DNA from: Novosphingobium sp.
GTDB lineage: Bacteria; Pseudomonadota; Alphaproteobacteria; Sphingomonadales; Sphingomonadaceae
DNA length: 64,000 nt
Direction of reading: 5' to 3'
Assembly (NCBI RefSeq): GCF_027486195.1
Contig: NZ_JAIXPP010000118.1
Span: 1 to 64,000 of the forward strand
This document shows, piece by piece, positions 42,366 through 51,294 of the stretch. Both the position numbers and the translations under genes were made by a program. The stretch's first letter is position 1, and each line of letters starts with the position of its first letter. The notes below the pieces were generated by a model that was given only the letters and a program-made list of their open reading frames with translations, was not told the origin of the DNA and ran no database searches.

Positions 42366-43430
42366 TCAGTTCCAGCCGTTGCGCACCAGCGTCACCGTCA
42401 TCAGGTGATCGTTGGCATCGATGGAATGGGCAACGCGGGCGACGAGGTATTTGCCTGAATGCCGTTTGCCGGCACCGTGCAGCTCGGCGACGGTGTGGGC
42501 CCGCACGACCTTTTTGAGCCGCCGTTCGCGCACCGCCAGCGTGGCAGTCACGAACCAGCCTTCCTCGATCAGCGCGGCTTCGCTGCGGGCGATGAGATCG
42601 CCGGCATCGTCCACCGGATGGGTCAGCCGGGCGCGGCGCGGGCTGGTGACGATATCCGCAAGCGCCTTTGCCGCCATCGGCGCGAGCGGCGAGCGATCGA
42701 CGCTGCCGTCCATGTCGGCGGCGGCGAAGATATCGCGGCCCGCAGCATCGGTGGCGACGACGCGCTCGGCATCCCACTCGATCACGGCATCGTCGATGTT
42801 GCGCTCGCTGCCCGCCAGGTTGAACACCACCGCCGGGGCCTGATCGACCGGCGGGCGGACGACATTTGCAGATGCGAGCGTGGTCTTCGGATCGTAGGTG
42901 ATCCAGAACCAGCAGCCGTTGCGGCGGGCGAGGCGGCGCAGCAGGTGCAGATCGGATTCGCGCTGGACGAGCGCGTTTTTGGTCTCGTCGTGTACCACGC
43001 TGGTCGGGAGCACGATGCGATCCGGCGCGATGCCGGCCTTGCCCAGCAGTTCCAGGATCGCGCCGTCATCGGTGGTCGAAGGCCAGACCTTGACGGTCAC
43101 CTCGCGCGCCATCGCGATGGTGGCATCGCCGCCAACGACATCGAGCGTCGACCCATCGCCGCCGGTAACAACCGAGAGGCGCTGGCGGGTCACCGGGCCG
43201 CGCACCAGGATCGCGGTGGTGCCGCCATCGACGACGCGCACGGCAAGCTCGGCCTCCGGCCCCAGCCGGTCCTCGCTGACAAGTTGCAGATCGCCGTCTT
43301 CAATCGCGATGTCGTAGGACAGGACGAATGTCGTGCTCGCGCCGACTGCTTCCACGACTTCGACCCGATCCGGCTGGACGAAGCCGGGATCGCTGGTGCC
43401 GCCGGGCAGTACTTCGCATCCGAGTGCCAC
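42366..43430 (-). CDS. Baseplate hub protein (VgrG gp27-like, Afp8 N-part)
   Basis: 354 residues. It has the late-control-D/gp27-type features: beta-rich start, VQRESDLHLLRRLARRNGCW (the conserved 'ESD..FL.RLA...G' helix) and a C-terminal GKYLVARVAHSIDANDHLMT. It forms the hub to which tube and spike attach. The spike gene follows after three bases. Confidence 0.87.
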   Translation of the reverse strand: MALGCEVLPGGTSDPGFVQPDRVEVVEAVGASTTFVLSYDIAIEDGDLQLVSEDRLGPEAELAVRVVDGGTTAILVRGPVTRQRLSVVTGGDGSTLDVVGGDATIAMAREVTVKVWPSTTDDGAILELLGKAGIAPDRIVLPTSVVHDETKNALVQRESDLHLLRRLARRNGCWFWITYDPKTTLASANVVRPPVDQAPAVVFNLAGSERNIDDAVIEWDAERVVATDAAGRDIFAAADMDGSVDRSPLAPMAAKALADIVTSPRRARLTHPVDDAGDLIARSEAALIEEGWFVTATLAVRERRLKKVVRAHTVAELHGAGKRHSGKYLVARVAHSIDANDHLMTVTLVRNGWN

Positions 43431-43443
43431 GCGCGCATCACTC

Positions 43444-43722
43444 CTACCGCTTGACCGGAATCTTGACTTCGCGAAGCTCGCTCAGGGCCTCGGCCGTCAT
43501 CGTGTCGTTGATCTCGCCAAGCCGCCAGAAGCCGGCCGGGTCGCTCAGGTAGAGCGCGGCGAGATGATCGGGCCGCTCGCCCTGCCGCCTGAGGTGCCGC
43601 CCGCGCAGCGCCTGCGCGGGGGGCGGGGCGGGGGGCACGGCTTCGACCGTTCGGCCGCGCGCATCGGTGGTGAGCACCGTGGGCAGATCGGCATAGCGGC
43701 TCTTGGGATCGAACAGGGTCAT
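43444..43722 (-). CDS. Small LysM-like eCIS protein
   Basis: 92 residues. After a Pro/Ala-rich linker comes GRHLRRQGERPDHLAALYLS then DPAGFWRLGEIND, the LysM-like layout of phage tail protein X and gp53-like proteins. It likely clamps the wedge or initiator at the tube base. The tube-initiator gene ends 17 bases upstream. Confidence 0.72.
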   Translation of the reverse strand: MTLFDPKSRYADLPTVLTTDARGRTVEAVPPAPPPAQALRGRHLRRQGERPDHLAALYLSDPAGFWRLGEINDTMTAEALSELREVKIPVKR

Positions 43723-43739
43723 GATCGCGCTCCGGCCTG

Positions 43740-44531
43740 TTAGAGTGGCAACATGCCGACGATGGATTCGACGGCATTGGCGAGGTTCGCGGTGGCGAGG
43801 ACTTCCTTCTGGCCACGCGTGAACTTGTAGCAGGCGACTGCCAGCGCGGCGGCGGCGCCGGTTGCCGGATCGCCGGTGACCTGCACCAGATCGTCCTCGG
43901 TCAGCACCTGCACGCCGATCGTCGCCTTCGCGCGGATCGGGTAGAGCGTCGGCGAGAACGCCTGCTCGTCGATCGATAGCGACTTGATCCGCACCGGTAC
44001 GATGCGCCCGGGCCCCCAGAAGAACAGCACGATCGGCGCGTCGCGGCGTTCGAGCGCGGGCTCGAGACTGGCACCGCCGCCCACTTCGATCCCGCCCGCG
44101 CCGATCGAGACGCTGACCGAGCCGAGCAGATTGCCGAGCAGGCTGTCGCCGGGCGGGTACATCAGCATCTCGATCGCCGCGAGCCGGTCCGCGACCCCTG
44201 CCAGCAAGGCCACGGGATGGCTCTCGGGCGTCTCCAGCGCGTCGGTCGCATCGACCTCAAGGACCAGCGAGAAGGTCTCCTGCGGGTCGTAGGGCTGCGA
44301 AAGCGCGATCTGGCTGTCGCGGTAGGCCTTGACCTCGGCCTCGTTGGTGAGAACGCCGTCCTTGCGCTCTTCGTAGACCCGCTTGGCCGGGGGCTGCCAC
44401 GGGGTGAGCGAGCGCGTCAGCGTTTCAGGATTGTACTGGAACATGATGATGTTGGGCAGCGGCACCAGCATCGGTGCGCCGAAGTAGATCAGGGCTCCCT
44501 TGAGCAGCAGCGGGCCGTTCGGATAGGTCAT
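43740..44531 (-). CDS. CIS tube initiator (Afp7-type)
   Basis: 263 residues. It carries the pattern of eCIS tube initiator proteins: MFQYNPETLTRSLTPW near residue 30, then FSLVLEVDATDALE and APIVLFFWGPGRIVPVRIKS to SPTLYPIRAKATIGVQVLTE near 185-210. It caps the hub and starts tube polymerisation. It starts four bases after the giant DUF4157 gene stop. Confidence 0.86.
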   Translation of the reverse strand: MTYPNGPLLLKGALIYFGAPMLVPLPNIIMFQYNPETLTRSLTPWQPPAKRVYEERKDGVLTNEAEVKAYRDSQIALSQPYDPQETFSLVLEVDATDALETPESHPVALLAGVADRLAAIEMLMYPPGDSLLGNLLGSVSVSIGAGGIEVGGGASLEPALERRDAPIVLFFWGPGRIVPVRIKSLSIDEQAFSPTLYPIRAKATIGVQVLTEDDLVQVTGDPATGAAAALAVACYKFTRGQKEVLATANLANAVESIVGMLPL

Positions 44532-44535
44532 CGCA

Positions 44536-47500
44536 TCACCGCCTTTCGAAGCCGAATGCGGCGGATTCGAACGCGGCGACTTGCGCTTTCTTGACTTCTT
44601 TCAAGACATCCGAGCTGACGGACTCGGGCTTGTAGGCCGGCGGCACGGTGGCGCCGGTCTTCTTGCCCGAGGCATTCACCAGCGAGTTGTAATAATCGAT
44701 CTCGTGCTTATCGAGCGCGGTCTTGAGCTTGGTGTTCATGTGATCCTGCATCCAGGTGTAGGACTTGCACGCGGCAGTGAAGATCGCGGTGCTGAGCTCG
44801 GCATCGGTCACCGGCTTGCCCTTGACCTTGGGCAGATCACCCTTGGCGAAGGTCTTGCCCGCGCGCTGGGCGGCGAGGGCCTGCAGGCCGTTCTTGTCGG
44901 CAACGGCGGCGGCATGATCGCCGAGGAAGGTGCGGAACTTGCCGTGGATCGCCGCGCCCTGCGACGGCCCTGCGTTCGGCAGGTCGTCTGGCTCCACCGA
45001 AACGTGGACGTTGCCGAGCGTGTGGGCGTGCACGGAAAGCAGGATCGTGGGCATGTTCGGCCCGCGGTCGCCGCTGTCGTTCGCGGCCACCCGGATCCCG
45101 TCGGTGGCCCCCGGCGCATTGCCGATGGTCGCGACCCGTCCGTCCGAGGCGGCCTTGATGTTGGGATAGAGCCCGAGCGAATGCGGGAAAGGCTGATGCC
45201 GGTCCTTGGTGTTCACCAGATATTCGATGAGCAGATACTGCACGGTGTGGTGCGAGGCCCGATCGGTGCCCTTCTGCTGGTCCGGATTGTCCTTCTGGCC
45301 ATACGTGCCGAGCCGCAGCCCGATCTGGCCATAGTCCTTGCCGCCGTGAACCGTGCGCTTGCCGGGCTTGGTATCGGTGTATTCGGCCCATGTTGGCACG
45401 GCATCGCCCGGCAGATCGCGCGTCGGCGGCGGATTGACATAGGCCTCGGCGAGCGTCTTTGCTTTGCTGCCAAGCGTCAGCGCCTTGCCTTTCTTGCCGC
45501 TCGTGGTGGTGAAGATACCCGGCCCCGGCTGCAGGCCCTGCAATGCCAGCCGCGTCTTGGCCTGATAGATCGCCCGCTTCGCACCGGCCTTGGGGAAAGT
45601 CGCGTCGATCACGTCATCCCACAGCTTGGCGGTGCCGCCGATCATCGGCAGGTGGAGGTAGGTGACCGCAAAGGTCTTGAACGGATCGTCGAGCGTGATC
45701 GTGTCGCGCTTCCTGCCGTCGGGCCCGGGCTGCTTGGTGGTGTTGAACTCGATATCGACCGAAACGCCGGTGACGCCGAAGAAGAACTCTTCGAGCAGGG
45801 TTTCGAGCCGGCCGACGTTGAGGATCGGCGCGGTTTCGGTCTTGGCCTTTGCCGTGCCCGCGTCGGACTTGATCTTCACGTCCTGCAAGGCGCCGCCGAG
45901 CAGGTGAGGAATGCCATCGGCGACATCCTGCTTCCGGTTCGTCAGAATGTATTCGCGGATCGCTTCGGCGGCGGCGTCAAACGGATCCTTGAAGGTAATG
46001 CGAGATCCGGCCGAGCCCTTGGGGCCGAGCGCTTCGGTCAGCTTTTCGGACAATGTCGCGCGCAGCCCCGGCGCGGCCTTGTTGACGTCGGCAGCGCGTG
46101 GGGGCGTCTTTTTCAGCGTGGCCGCGTTTTCCTCCAGCGAGGTGGAATCGCCCAGCTTCAGGAAGAACTTCTCGGCAATATCGGTGAGGCTTGGCGCGAT
46201 GCCCGCGCCGTGGCTGACCGGGCGCGGCGCCGGGGCCGGATCGCGCGACGCTTGCGCAAGGCGATCGGCCTGGCGTTCGGCCCCGCGATCGACCCGCCAG
46301 CGCGCCGGGCCGGAGCCGGCACTGCCGGAGACCGGCTGTGCCGAATGGCGCGTGCCGAGCGGGCGCGGCCCGGTCTGCTGCAGCACGTGCGCGAGTTCGT
46401 GATGGAGCACATCGCGCCCGCCGCCGCCGCCGGTCGTCACTGCGCTATCGAGATAGACATGGCTGCCGCTGGTCGCCGCGCGCGCCCCCGATGCCCTGAG
46501 GCTGCTATCGACCGCGCCGCCCTGATGCACCCGCACATGCGCGAAATCGTGGCCATAGCCGCGCTGCGCCGCCGCGCGATCGCCCGCGCCCAGGGCCGCG
46601 CCGCGGCCGGCGGGAAGCTGCGGCGGTGCAGGCGGCATGGCCGCCCCGTCCGCAAGCTTGGGCGCAACGTCGCCGGTCACGAACGATGTCGCCAGATCGG
46701 GAACGGTCAGCTTGGGGATCGATTTCAGGAACGGCACGCGGATCAGCAGGTCGTGCCATTCGTCGGTGATTTCCTGCCCCGCGAGCTTGAGATAGGGATC
46801 GAGCGAGGCCTTGACGTAGTCGCGCCAGAGAATGTTGGGATCGATGCTGGCCTTGCGCATCTCGTCGGCAACGGTCTTGAACAGTTCGTCATAGACCTTG
46901 CGCATCGGCGTCGCGTTGACGACGCTGCGAACGAGCTGGATCGGCTTGCGGTACTTGAGCGGCAGGTGGTCGATGACGAAATTGAGGACCATCTCGATGA
47001 TCGCCTCGAGCGGCACCAGTTCGCTCGGCAGCTCGAAGTTCGCCAGCCCCTCGATGATGCCGTCGAAGCGCTGGTAGACCGCCTTGAATTCCTCCAGCGC
47101 ATCGGCGGCCTTGTCGATGCCGAATTCCTTCAGCGAGACGCCTTCGAGCCGGTAGAGGTTGCGCGCGATCACGCGCATGATCAGCGCGGCCCAGGGTGAG
47201 CCCTGAATGCCCAGCTCCACCTTGTGCATCGCAAAGCTGGTGTACTGGTGCATCGTCTCGGCCCCATGGACGAGCTTGCTCCCGCCGCCGAGGAGGCCTT
47301 CGACGACCCGCTTGATCGAGCTGTCCTTGGCCTCGTCGCCCGAATTGGCCTTGCCCTTGAGCACGCCCATCCGGCCGGCGAGGGCCATCGCCCCCTCGAT
47401 CGCAGCAAAGGTCGGCGGCGTCGGGTCGCCCAGCACCAGCCAGCCCCAGAGCACTTCGCGCGAGAGGTCCTGGCTGATCTGGCCGGCCAGCTTCTCGAAC

Positions 47501-50500
47501 AGCGGGCCGACATCGCCGTTGAGGACCGACTTGATCATCGCATATTCGCCGCTGCCCCAGAATTGCAGGATCGATCCGGTGATCTCGGCGGCGGCAAGGG
47601 CTTCGGAAACGCCCGGTACTTCGGCAAATGCGATCTGGATGGCCAGCGTCAGCATGCTGGCGCCCTCGGTCAGGACTTCGCCGAGGATCTCGAGATTGCG
47701 CAGGGTGATATGCAGATCGAGCGCGTAGCCGAGTTCGGACAGCAGCTGCGTATCGTCGGACCAGATCTCCTTCTGCTCGGTCTTGCCGGTGCGGTTGTCG
47801 GTGCGCATGATCGTCACCAGATGCACGCGCGGGTCGCCGGGTTTGTTGGCCTTGCCGTTGATGGTGAGGTTGCGCGTGCCGATTGCCTCGCGCTCCCATT
47901 CGACGACCGAGGGCACCCCCAGCATTTCCGGTTCGTAAGTGAAGGTCTCGTGCACCGTGATCAGCTGGTAGACCGCGTTGCCGGCATCGAAGGATTCGCC
48001 GGCCCCGTCGGGCGAACCATCGGAGCCCTTGAGCACGAAGCCGCGACCGGCGATGCGCAGAACGTTCTCGCTCTTGAGCCCCTGAACGACGACGGAATCG
48101 GCCTGATGCTCCTTGACCGTCGCGGCAAATTCGCCCGCCAGCGTGCGCAGGATGCGGACGCGGCGGTCGAGGTCCTCGGCCGGGAAAGTCAATTCCAGCT
48201 TTTCGAGGAGCTGCGCGTTGGCGGGGTTACCGGCGAAGGCGGCGGCACCATCGATATGGCGATGGAGCGGCATGATGATGTCGAACCGGTCGGTGCCCGC
48301 GATGCGGATGCTTTCGCCGATCACGGTCGAGGAGCCGAGTTTGCGCGTGAGCACCGGCGCGAGTTCGAGCATCAACGCGGTCATCTGCAGCTTCTGTTCG
48401 GCACTGGTCGAAGGCTGGACGTTGCCGGCGAAGATCTGCGTCAGCTCCAGCGCGCGGCGCGGAGCGTCGAAGAAGGCGTTCGGGTCCTTGAGCAGGGATT
48501 TTTGCACTCGCTCCCATTGCGCGGCGATCAGCGGCCCGACGTAGCGGCGCTCGATATTGGTCGCCCGGCGCAGCGGCCCGGCAAGCGAGGCCAGATCGCT
48601 GCGCATCTGGCTGAGGACGGCGGCATTCGCGGCGGTGCGGTCGGATGTCAGCCTGGCGAGCGCGATCAGCCATAATCTGGGGCCGCCCTCGAAGCTGTCT
48701 GGCCAGCCGAGCACGGTGCCCTTGTCGGTGACCAGATCGGGCACGCCGGGTAGATTGGCGAGGGTCTCGGCCAGATCGCCAAGTCCGCCGATGACCCATC
48801 CTGTGTACCCATCGAGATGGGCTTCGTAGAGAAGCGGCGCGACATAGAGTTCGTCGGGTTTGAGTGTGCTGGTCAATGCCTCGACCACCGGATGGTCGCG
48901 TTCGGGCGCCTTCCCCTGTTTGCGCACCAGCAGTTCGGGCACGCGCTTGCGGTCCTCGCCGGGCCGCACGAAGAGGATCGTCGATTCCTTGGGCACCCGA
49001 TAGCGGGCCGGGACCTTGAAGAGATCTTCCGTCGCGCCCAGCGCGATATTGACGACAGGCGTGTGGCGGATCGAACCATCGGGCAGCACCGTGTTGACGC
49101 CCGCCTGATCCTTCAGTGCCGCCTGCAGCTGGGTGAGCAGAGTGCCGTAGTAGGCCGAGTAGACAAGCTCGATCATCGCCGCGCCGGACACCGGGAAGCC
49201 CTTGATCTCGCCGGGCGGGAAGTCCTTCGCGAATTCCGCCAGCGTGGCCGGCACGGGCTTGAACGGCTCCAGCAGCGCGACATAGCTGCGCGTGACGCCG
49301 GCCTGTTCGGCCAGATAATCGGCAAAGATCGCCTTGGTGAGGCGATCATACCAGAACAGGCTGGCCGTATCGAAAAACAGCTCAAGCGTGCGGCGATAGC
49401 CGAGCGCCGCCTCATCCTGCTGGCGGATCCGCGCGGTCTCGTCTGCGGCCGTTTCGGGCGTTTTTGCTGCCTGCAGCAAGCGGCTTTCCAGCCGGTAGAG
49501 GCTGAGCAGCAGGATGCCGTAGACCATGTCGTCGGTGACAGCTGCAGCCACGTCGCGGGCCGGATCGGCGCTCTGGGGATCAATCGCGGGTAGCTCGCGC
49601 AGGTCGAGCGACTTTTCCCGCGCAGCGAAAGCGCCGTCTATGGCGAAGGTCACCTGCGCAACGGCGGCGGCGGCAGCCTTGCGGTTGCGCGCCAGCGCCG
49701 TGCCGGAGGGCAGGCCGCCGTTTTCGAGCCGGGCCGCAATTCCCAGCGCTGCCATCAGCCCGGGTTCGACTTTCGCGAGCCCCTTGATCGACCCGACGCG
49801 CGCGCGGATCGCCTTGCGCAGGGCGTCCGCCATGATCACCTGTTCCTCGGCGGCTCCGGGCTGCGGAGTGTCCGAAGCCGCGGTCGCGGCTTCGATCCGC
49901 CGCCATGCCTCGGCCGAGCGCGCCGCAATCGGGGCGATGCGCGCCCCGGCATCGGCAGCGATGGCGATGACTTCGGGCTCGACTTTCGCATTGCGGGCGA
50001 GGTTGGCGAGGCCGTCCTTGTCCGCATAGATCTCCATGACCCGGCGCTTGAGCTTGAACCGTTCGAGCGGATCCTTTGAGCCTTTGAGCAGCGTTTCGAT
50101 GGCGCCGAATGTCTGGAGACGCACGGTATCGAACGCCGCGAGCGCCCGGAGCGCGACAGCGGTGCGCTCGTGCGGCATGAGCGGGTTGTAGAGCAGTGCC
50201 TCGGCGATGGCGGCACCGATTGTCTCGTCGAACTTGCCGGCCGGATCGAGGTTCTGGCCGACGCGGCCGAGCCCGTAGAAATCGTTTCGCGCCACCGCGA
50301 CGACAGCGGCGGGGTAGTATTTCTTCGCCACGGGGTGCCTGGTCAGTTCGGCGATGACCCACGAAGCATTGGCCGGGCGCGTCGCATCGTAAAACGACCA
50401 GCTGCCGAACGCTGTGACTGTGGGGGGCTTGTCGCCAGCCATTGCGGCGGCATCTGAATTGGCGCCGAGCGCCTTGAAGCAATCGCGGTAAAGCGCGCCG

Positions 50501-51294
50501 AATGCGGCTCGGTCGGCAAGCTTTGCGCGTTCGCGCAGGGCGGCGAGGGCGGCATCGCTGTCCTGCCCATCGATGGCCGCGCGGATTGCGGCGATATCTT
50601 CCTTCATCGCGGCATCAGGTTCGGTCGCGAGATGGCGGTCGAGCACGGCAATGCCGCTGGCCGTGCCGGTCGCCGCGCTCAGCAGTTCGAGCTTGGCAAA
50701 GCGGGTGCCGATATCGATCCCGCCGGCCAGCTTGGCCGCCTTGCTGCGCACTTCGTCGTTGAGCGCCTCGTCCGCCGCATTCGCAGGCCCCGGCGCGCAC
50801 TGGACCGGCCCGCTGCCGAAGAGAGGCTGTGCCGCCAGTAGACCGCGCGCATCGCGCCGCCCGGTCTGCTGCAGCACATGGGTGATCTCGTGGCCGATCA
50901 GCGCGCGTCCGGCAGGGGCGCCCGGATCGAAGCGGCCGGGTGCGAAGTAGATCGCCGTTCCGCTGGCAAAGGCGCTGGCGCCGAGCGCGGAAACCGCAGA
51001 CCCGGCGGCGGCATCGCGGTGGATGCGCACGGCCCGCAGGTCCGCTGCAAAGGCGGCTTCCAGCGAGCCGAGCAAGGCGGGCTCAAGCGGCGCGCCCACG
51101 CTTCCGGGCGCGGTGAAGCTAGCAGCCGGAGCCGCAGACAGCCCGCGCGAAAGACCGCCTTCGCCGCGCGCATAGCCCGCACCGCGCTGGTCGGCCTGCC
51201 GCTCGTGCGCGGTGCGATGGCGCAGCGCCAAGGCTGGTCGTGGCGGCGCGCCGTGGCCGCTGGTGCGGCGCGGGGAGCGGGCAGGCGCGGTCAT
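44536..51294 (-). CDS. Giant eCIS protein with two DUF4157 domains and His-rich C-terminus
   Basis: 2252 residues. DUF4157 copy 1 is at about 60-155 with HEITH at 135-139 (GHEITHVLQQTG); copy 2 is at about 1550-1650 with HELAH at 1632-1636 (HHELAHVLQQTG). Both HExxH motifs are intact, as in zinc peptidases. Between them lie about 1400 mostly helical residues with a hydrophobic stretch near 1205-1245. After copy 2, residues about 1700-2252 form a distinct domain with HH at 2015-2016 and VHAHTLGNVH (His 2089, 2091, 2097). DUF4157 proteins are eCIS payloads or processing proteases. This could be two fused payloads, or also tape measure. It overlaps the ATPase gene by 4 bases. Confidence 0.85.
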   Translation of the reverse strand: MTAPARSPRRTSGHGAPPRPALALRHRTAHERQADQRGAGYARGEGGLSRGLSAAPAASFTAPGSVGAPLEPALLGSLEAAFAADLRAVRIHRDAAAGSAVSALGASAFASGTAIYFAPGRFDPGAPAGRALIGHEITHVLQQTGRRDARGLLAAQPLFGSGPVQCAPGPANAADEALNDEVRSKAAKLAGGIDIGTRFAKLELLSAATGTASGIAVLDRHLATEPDAAMKEDIAAIRAAIDGQDSDAALAALRERAKLADRAAFGALYRDCFKALGANSDAAAMAGDKPPTVTAFGSWSFYDATRPANASWVIAELTRHPVAKKYYPAAVVAVARNDFYGLGRVGQNLDPAGKFDETIGAAIAEALLYNPLMPHERTAVALRALAAFDTVRLQTFGAIETLLKGSKDPLERFKLKRRVMEIYADKDGLANLARNAKVEPEVIAIAADAGARIAPIAARSAEAWRRIEAATAASDTPQPGAAEEQVIMADALRKAIRARVGSIKGLAKVEPGLMAALGIAARLENGGLPSGTALARNRKAAAAAVAQVTFAIDGAFAAREKSLDLRELPAIDPQSADPARDVAAAVTDDMVYGILLLSLYRLESRLLQAAKTPETAADETARIRQQDEAALGYRRTLELFFDTASLFWYDRLTKAIFADYLAEQAGVTRSYVALLEPFKPVPATLAEFAKDFPPGEIKGFPVSGAAMIELVYSAYYGTLLTQLQAALKDQAGVNTVLPDGSIRHTPVVNIALGATEDLFKVPARYRVPKESTILFVRPGEDRKRVPELLVRKQGKAPERDHPVVEALTSTLKPDELYVAPLLYEAHLDGYTGWVIGGLGDLAETLANLPGVPDLVTDKGTVLGWPDSFEGGPRLWLIALARLTSDRTAANAAVLSQMRSDLASLAGPLRRATNIERRYVGPLIAAQWERVQKSLLKDPNAFFDAPRRALELTQIFAGNVQPSTSAEQKLQMTALMLELAPVLTRKLGSSTVIGESIRIAGTDRFDIIMPLHRHIDGAAAFAGNPANAQLLEKLELTFPAEDLDRRVRILRTLAGEFAATVKEHQADSVVVQGLKSENVLRIAGRGFVLKGSDGSPDGAGESFDAGNAVYQLITVHETFTYEPEMLGVPSVVEWEREAIGTRNLTINGKANKPGDPRVHLVTIMRTDNRTGKTEQKEIWSDDTQLLSELGYALDLHITLRNLEILGEVLTEGASMLTLAIQIAFAEVPGVSEALAAAEITGSILQFWGSGEYAMIKSVLNGDVGPLFEKLAGQISQDLSREVLWGWLVLGDPTPPTFAAIEGAMALAGRMGVLKGKANSGDEAKDSSIKRVVEGLLGGGSKLVHGAETMHQYTSFAMHKVELGIQGSPWAALIMRVIARNLYRLEGVSLKEFGIDKAADALEEFKAVYQRFDGIIEGLANFELPSELVPLEAIIEMVLNFVIDHLPLKYRKPIQLVRSVVNATPMRKVYDELFKTVADEMRKASIDPNILWRDYVKASLDPYLKLAGQEITDEWHDLLIRVPFLKSIPKLTVPDLATSFVTGDVAPKLADGAAMPPAPPQLPAGRGAALGAGDRAAAQRGYGHDFAHVRVHQGGAVDSSLRASGARAATSGSHVYLDSAVTTGGGGGRDVLHHELAHVLQQTGPRPLGTRHSAQPVSGSAGSGPARWRVDRGAERQADRLAQASRDPAPAPRPVSHGAGIAPSLTDIAEKFFLKLGDSTSLEENAATLKKTPPRAADVNKAAPGLRATLSEKLTEALGPKGSAGSRITFKDPFDAAAEAIREYILTNRKQDVADGIPHLLGGALQDVKIKSDAGTAKAKTETAPILNVGRLETLLEEFFFGVTGVSVDIEFNTTKQPGPDGRKRDTITLDDPFKTFAVTYLHLPMIGGTAKLWDDVIDATFPKAGAKRAIYQAKTRLALQGLQPGPGIFTTTSGKKGKALTLGSKAKTLAEAYVNPPPTRDLPGDAVPTWAEYTDTKPGKRTVHGGKDYGQIGLRLGTYGQKDNPDQQKGTDRASHHTVQYLLIEYLVNTKDRHQPFPHSLGLYPNIKAASDGRVATIGNAPGATDGIRVAANDSGDRGPNMPTILLSVHAHTLGNVHVSVEPDDLPNAGPSQGAAIHGKFRTFLGDHAAAVADKNGLQALAAQRAGKTFAKGDLPKVKGKPVTDAELSTAIFTAACKSYTWMQDHMNTKLKTALDKHEIDYYNSLVNASGKKTGATVPPAYKPESVSSDVLKEVKKAQVAAFESAAFGFERR

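Noticed and set aside
44581..48675. Several + strand open frames of 480-870 codons
   Set aside because: All antisense to the giant DUF4157 gene, which shows real domains.
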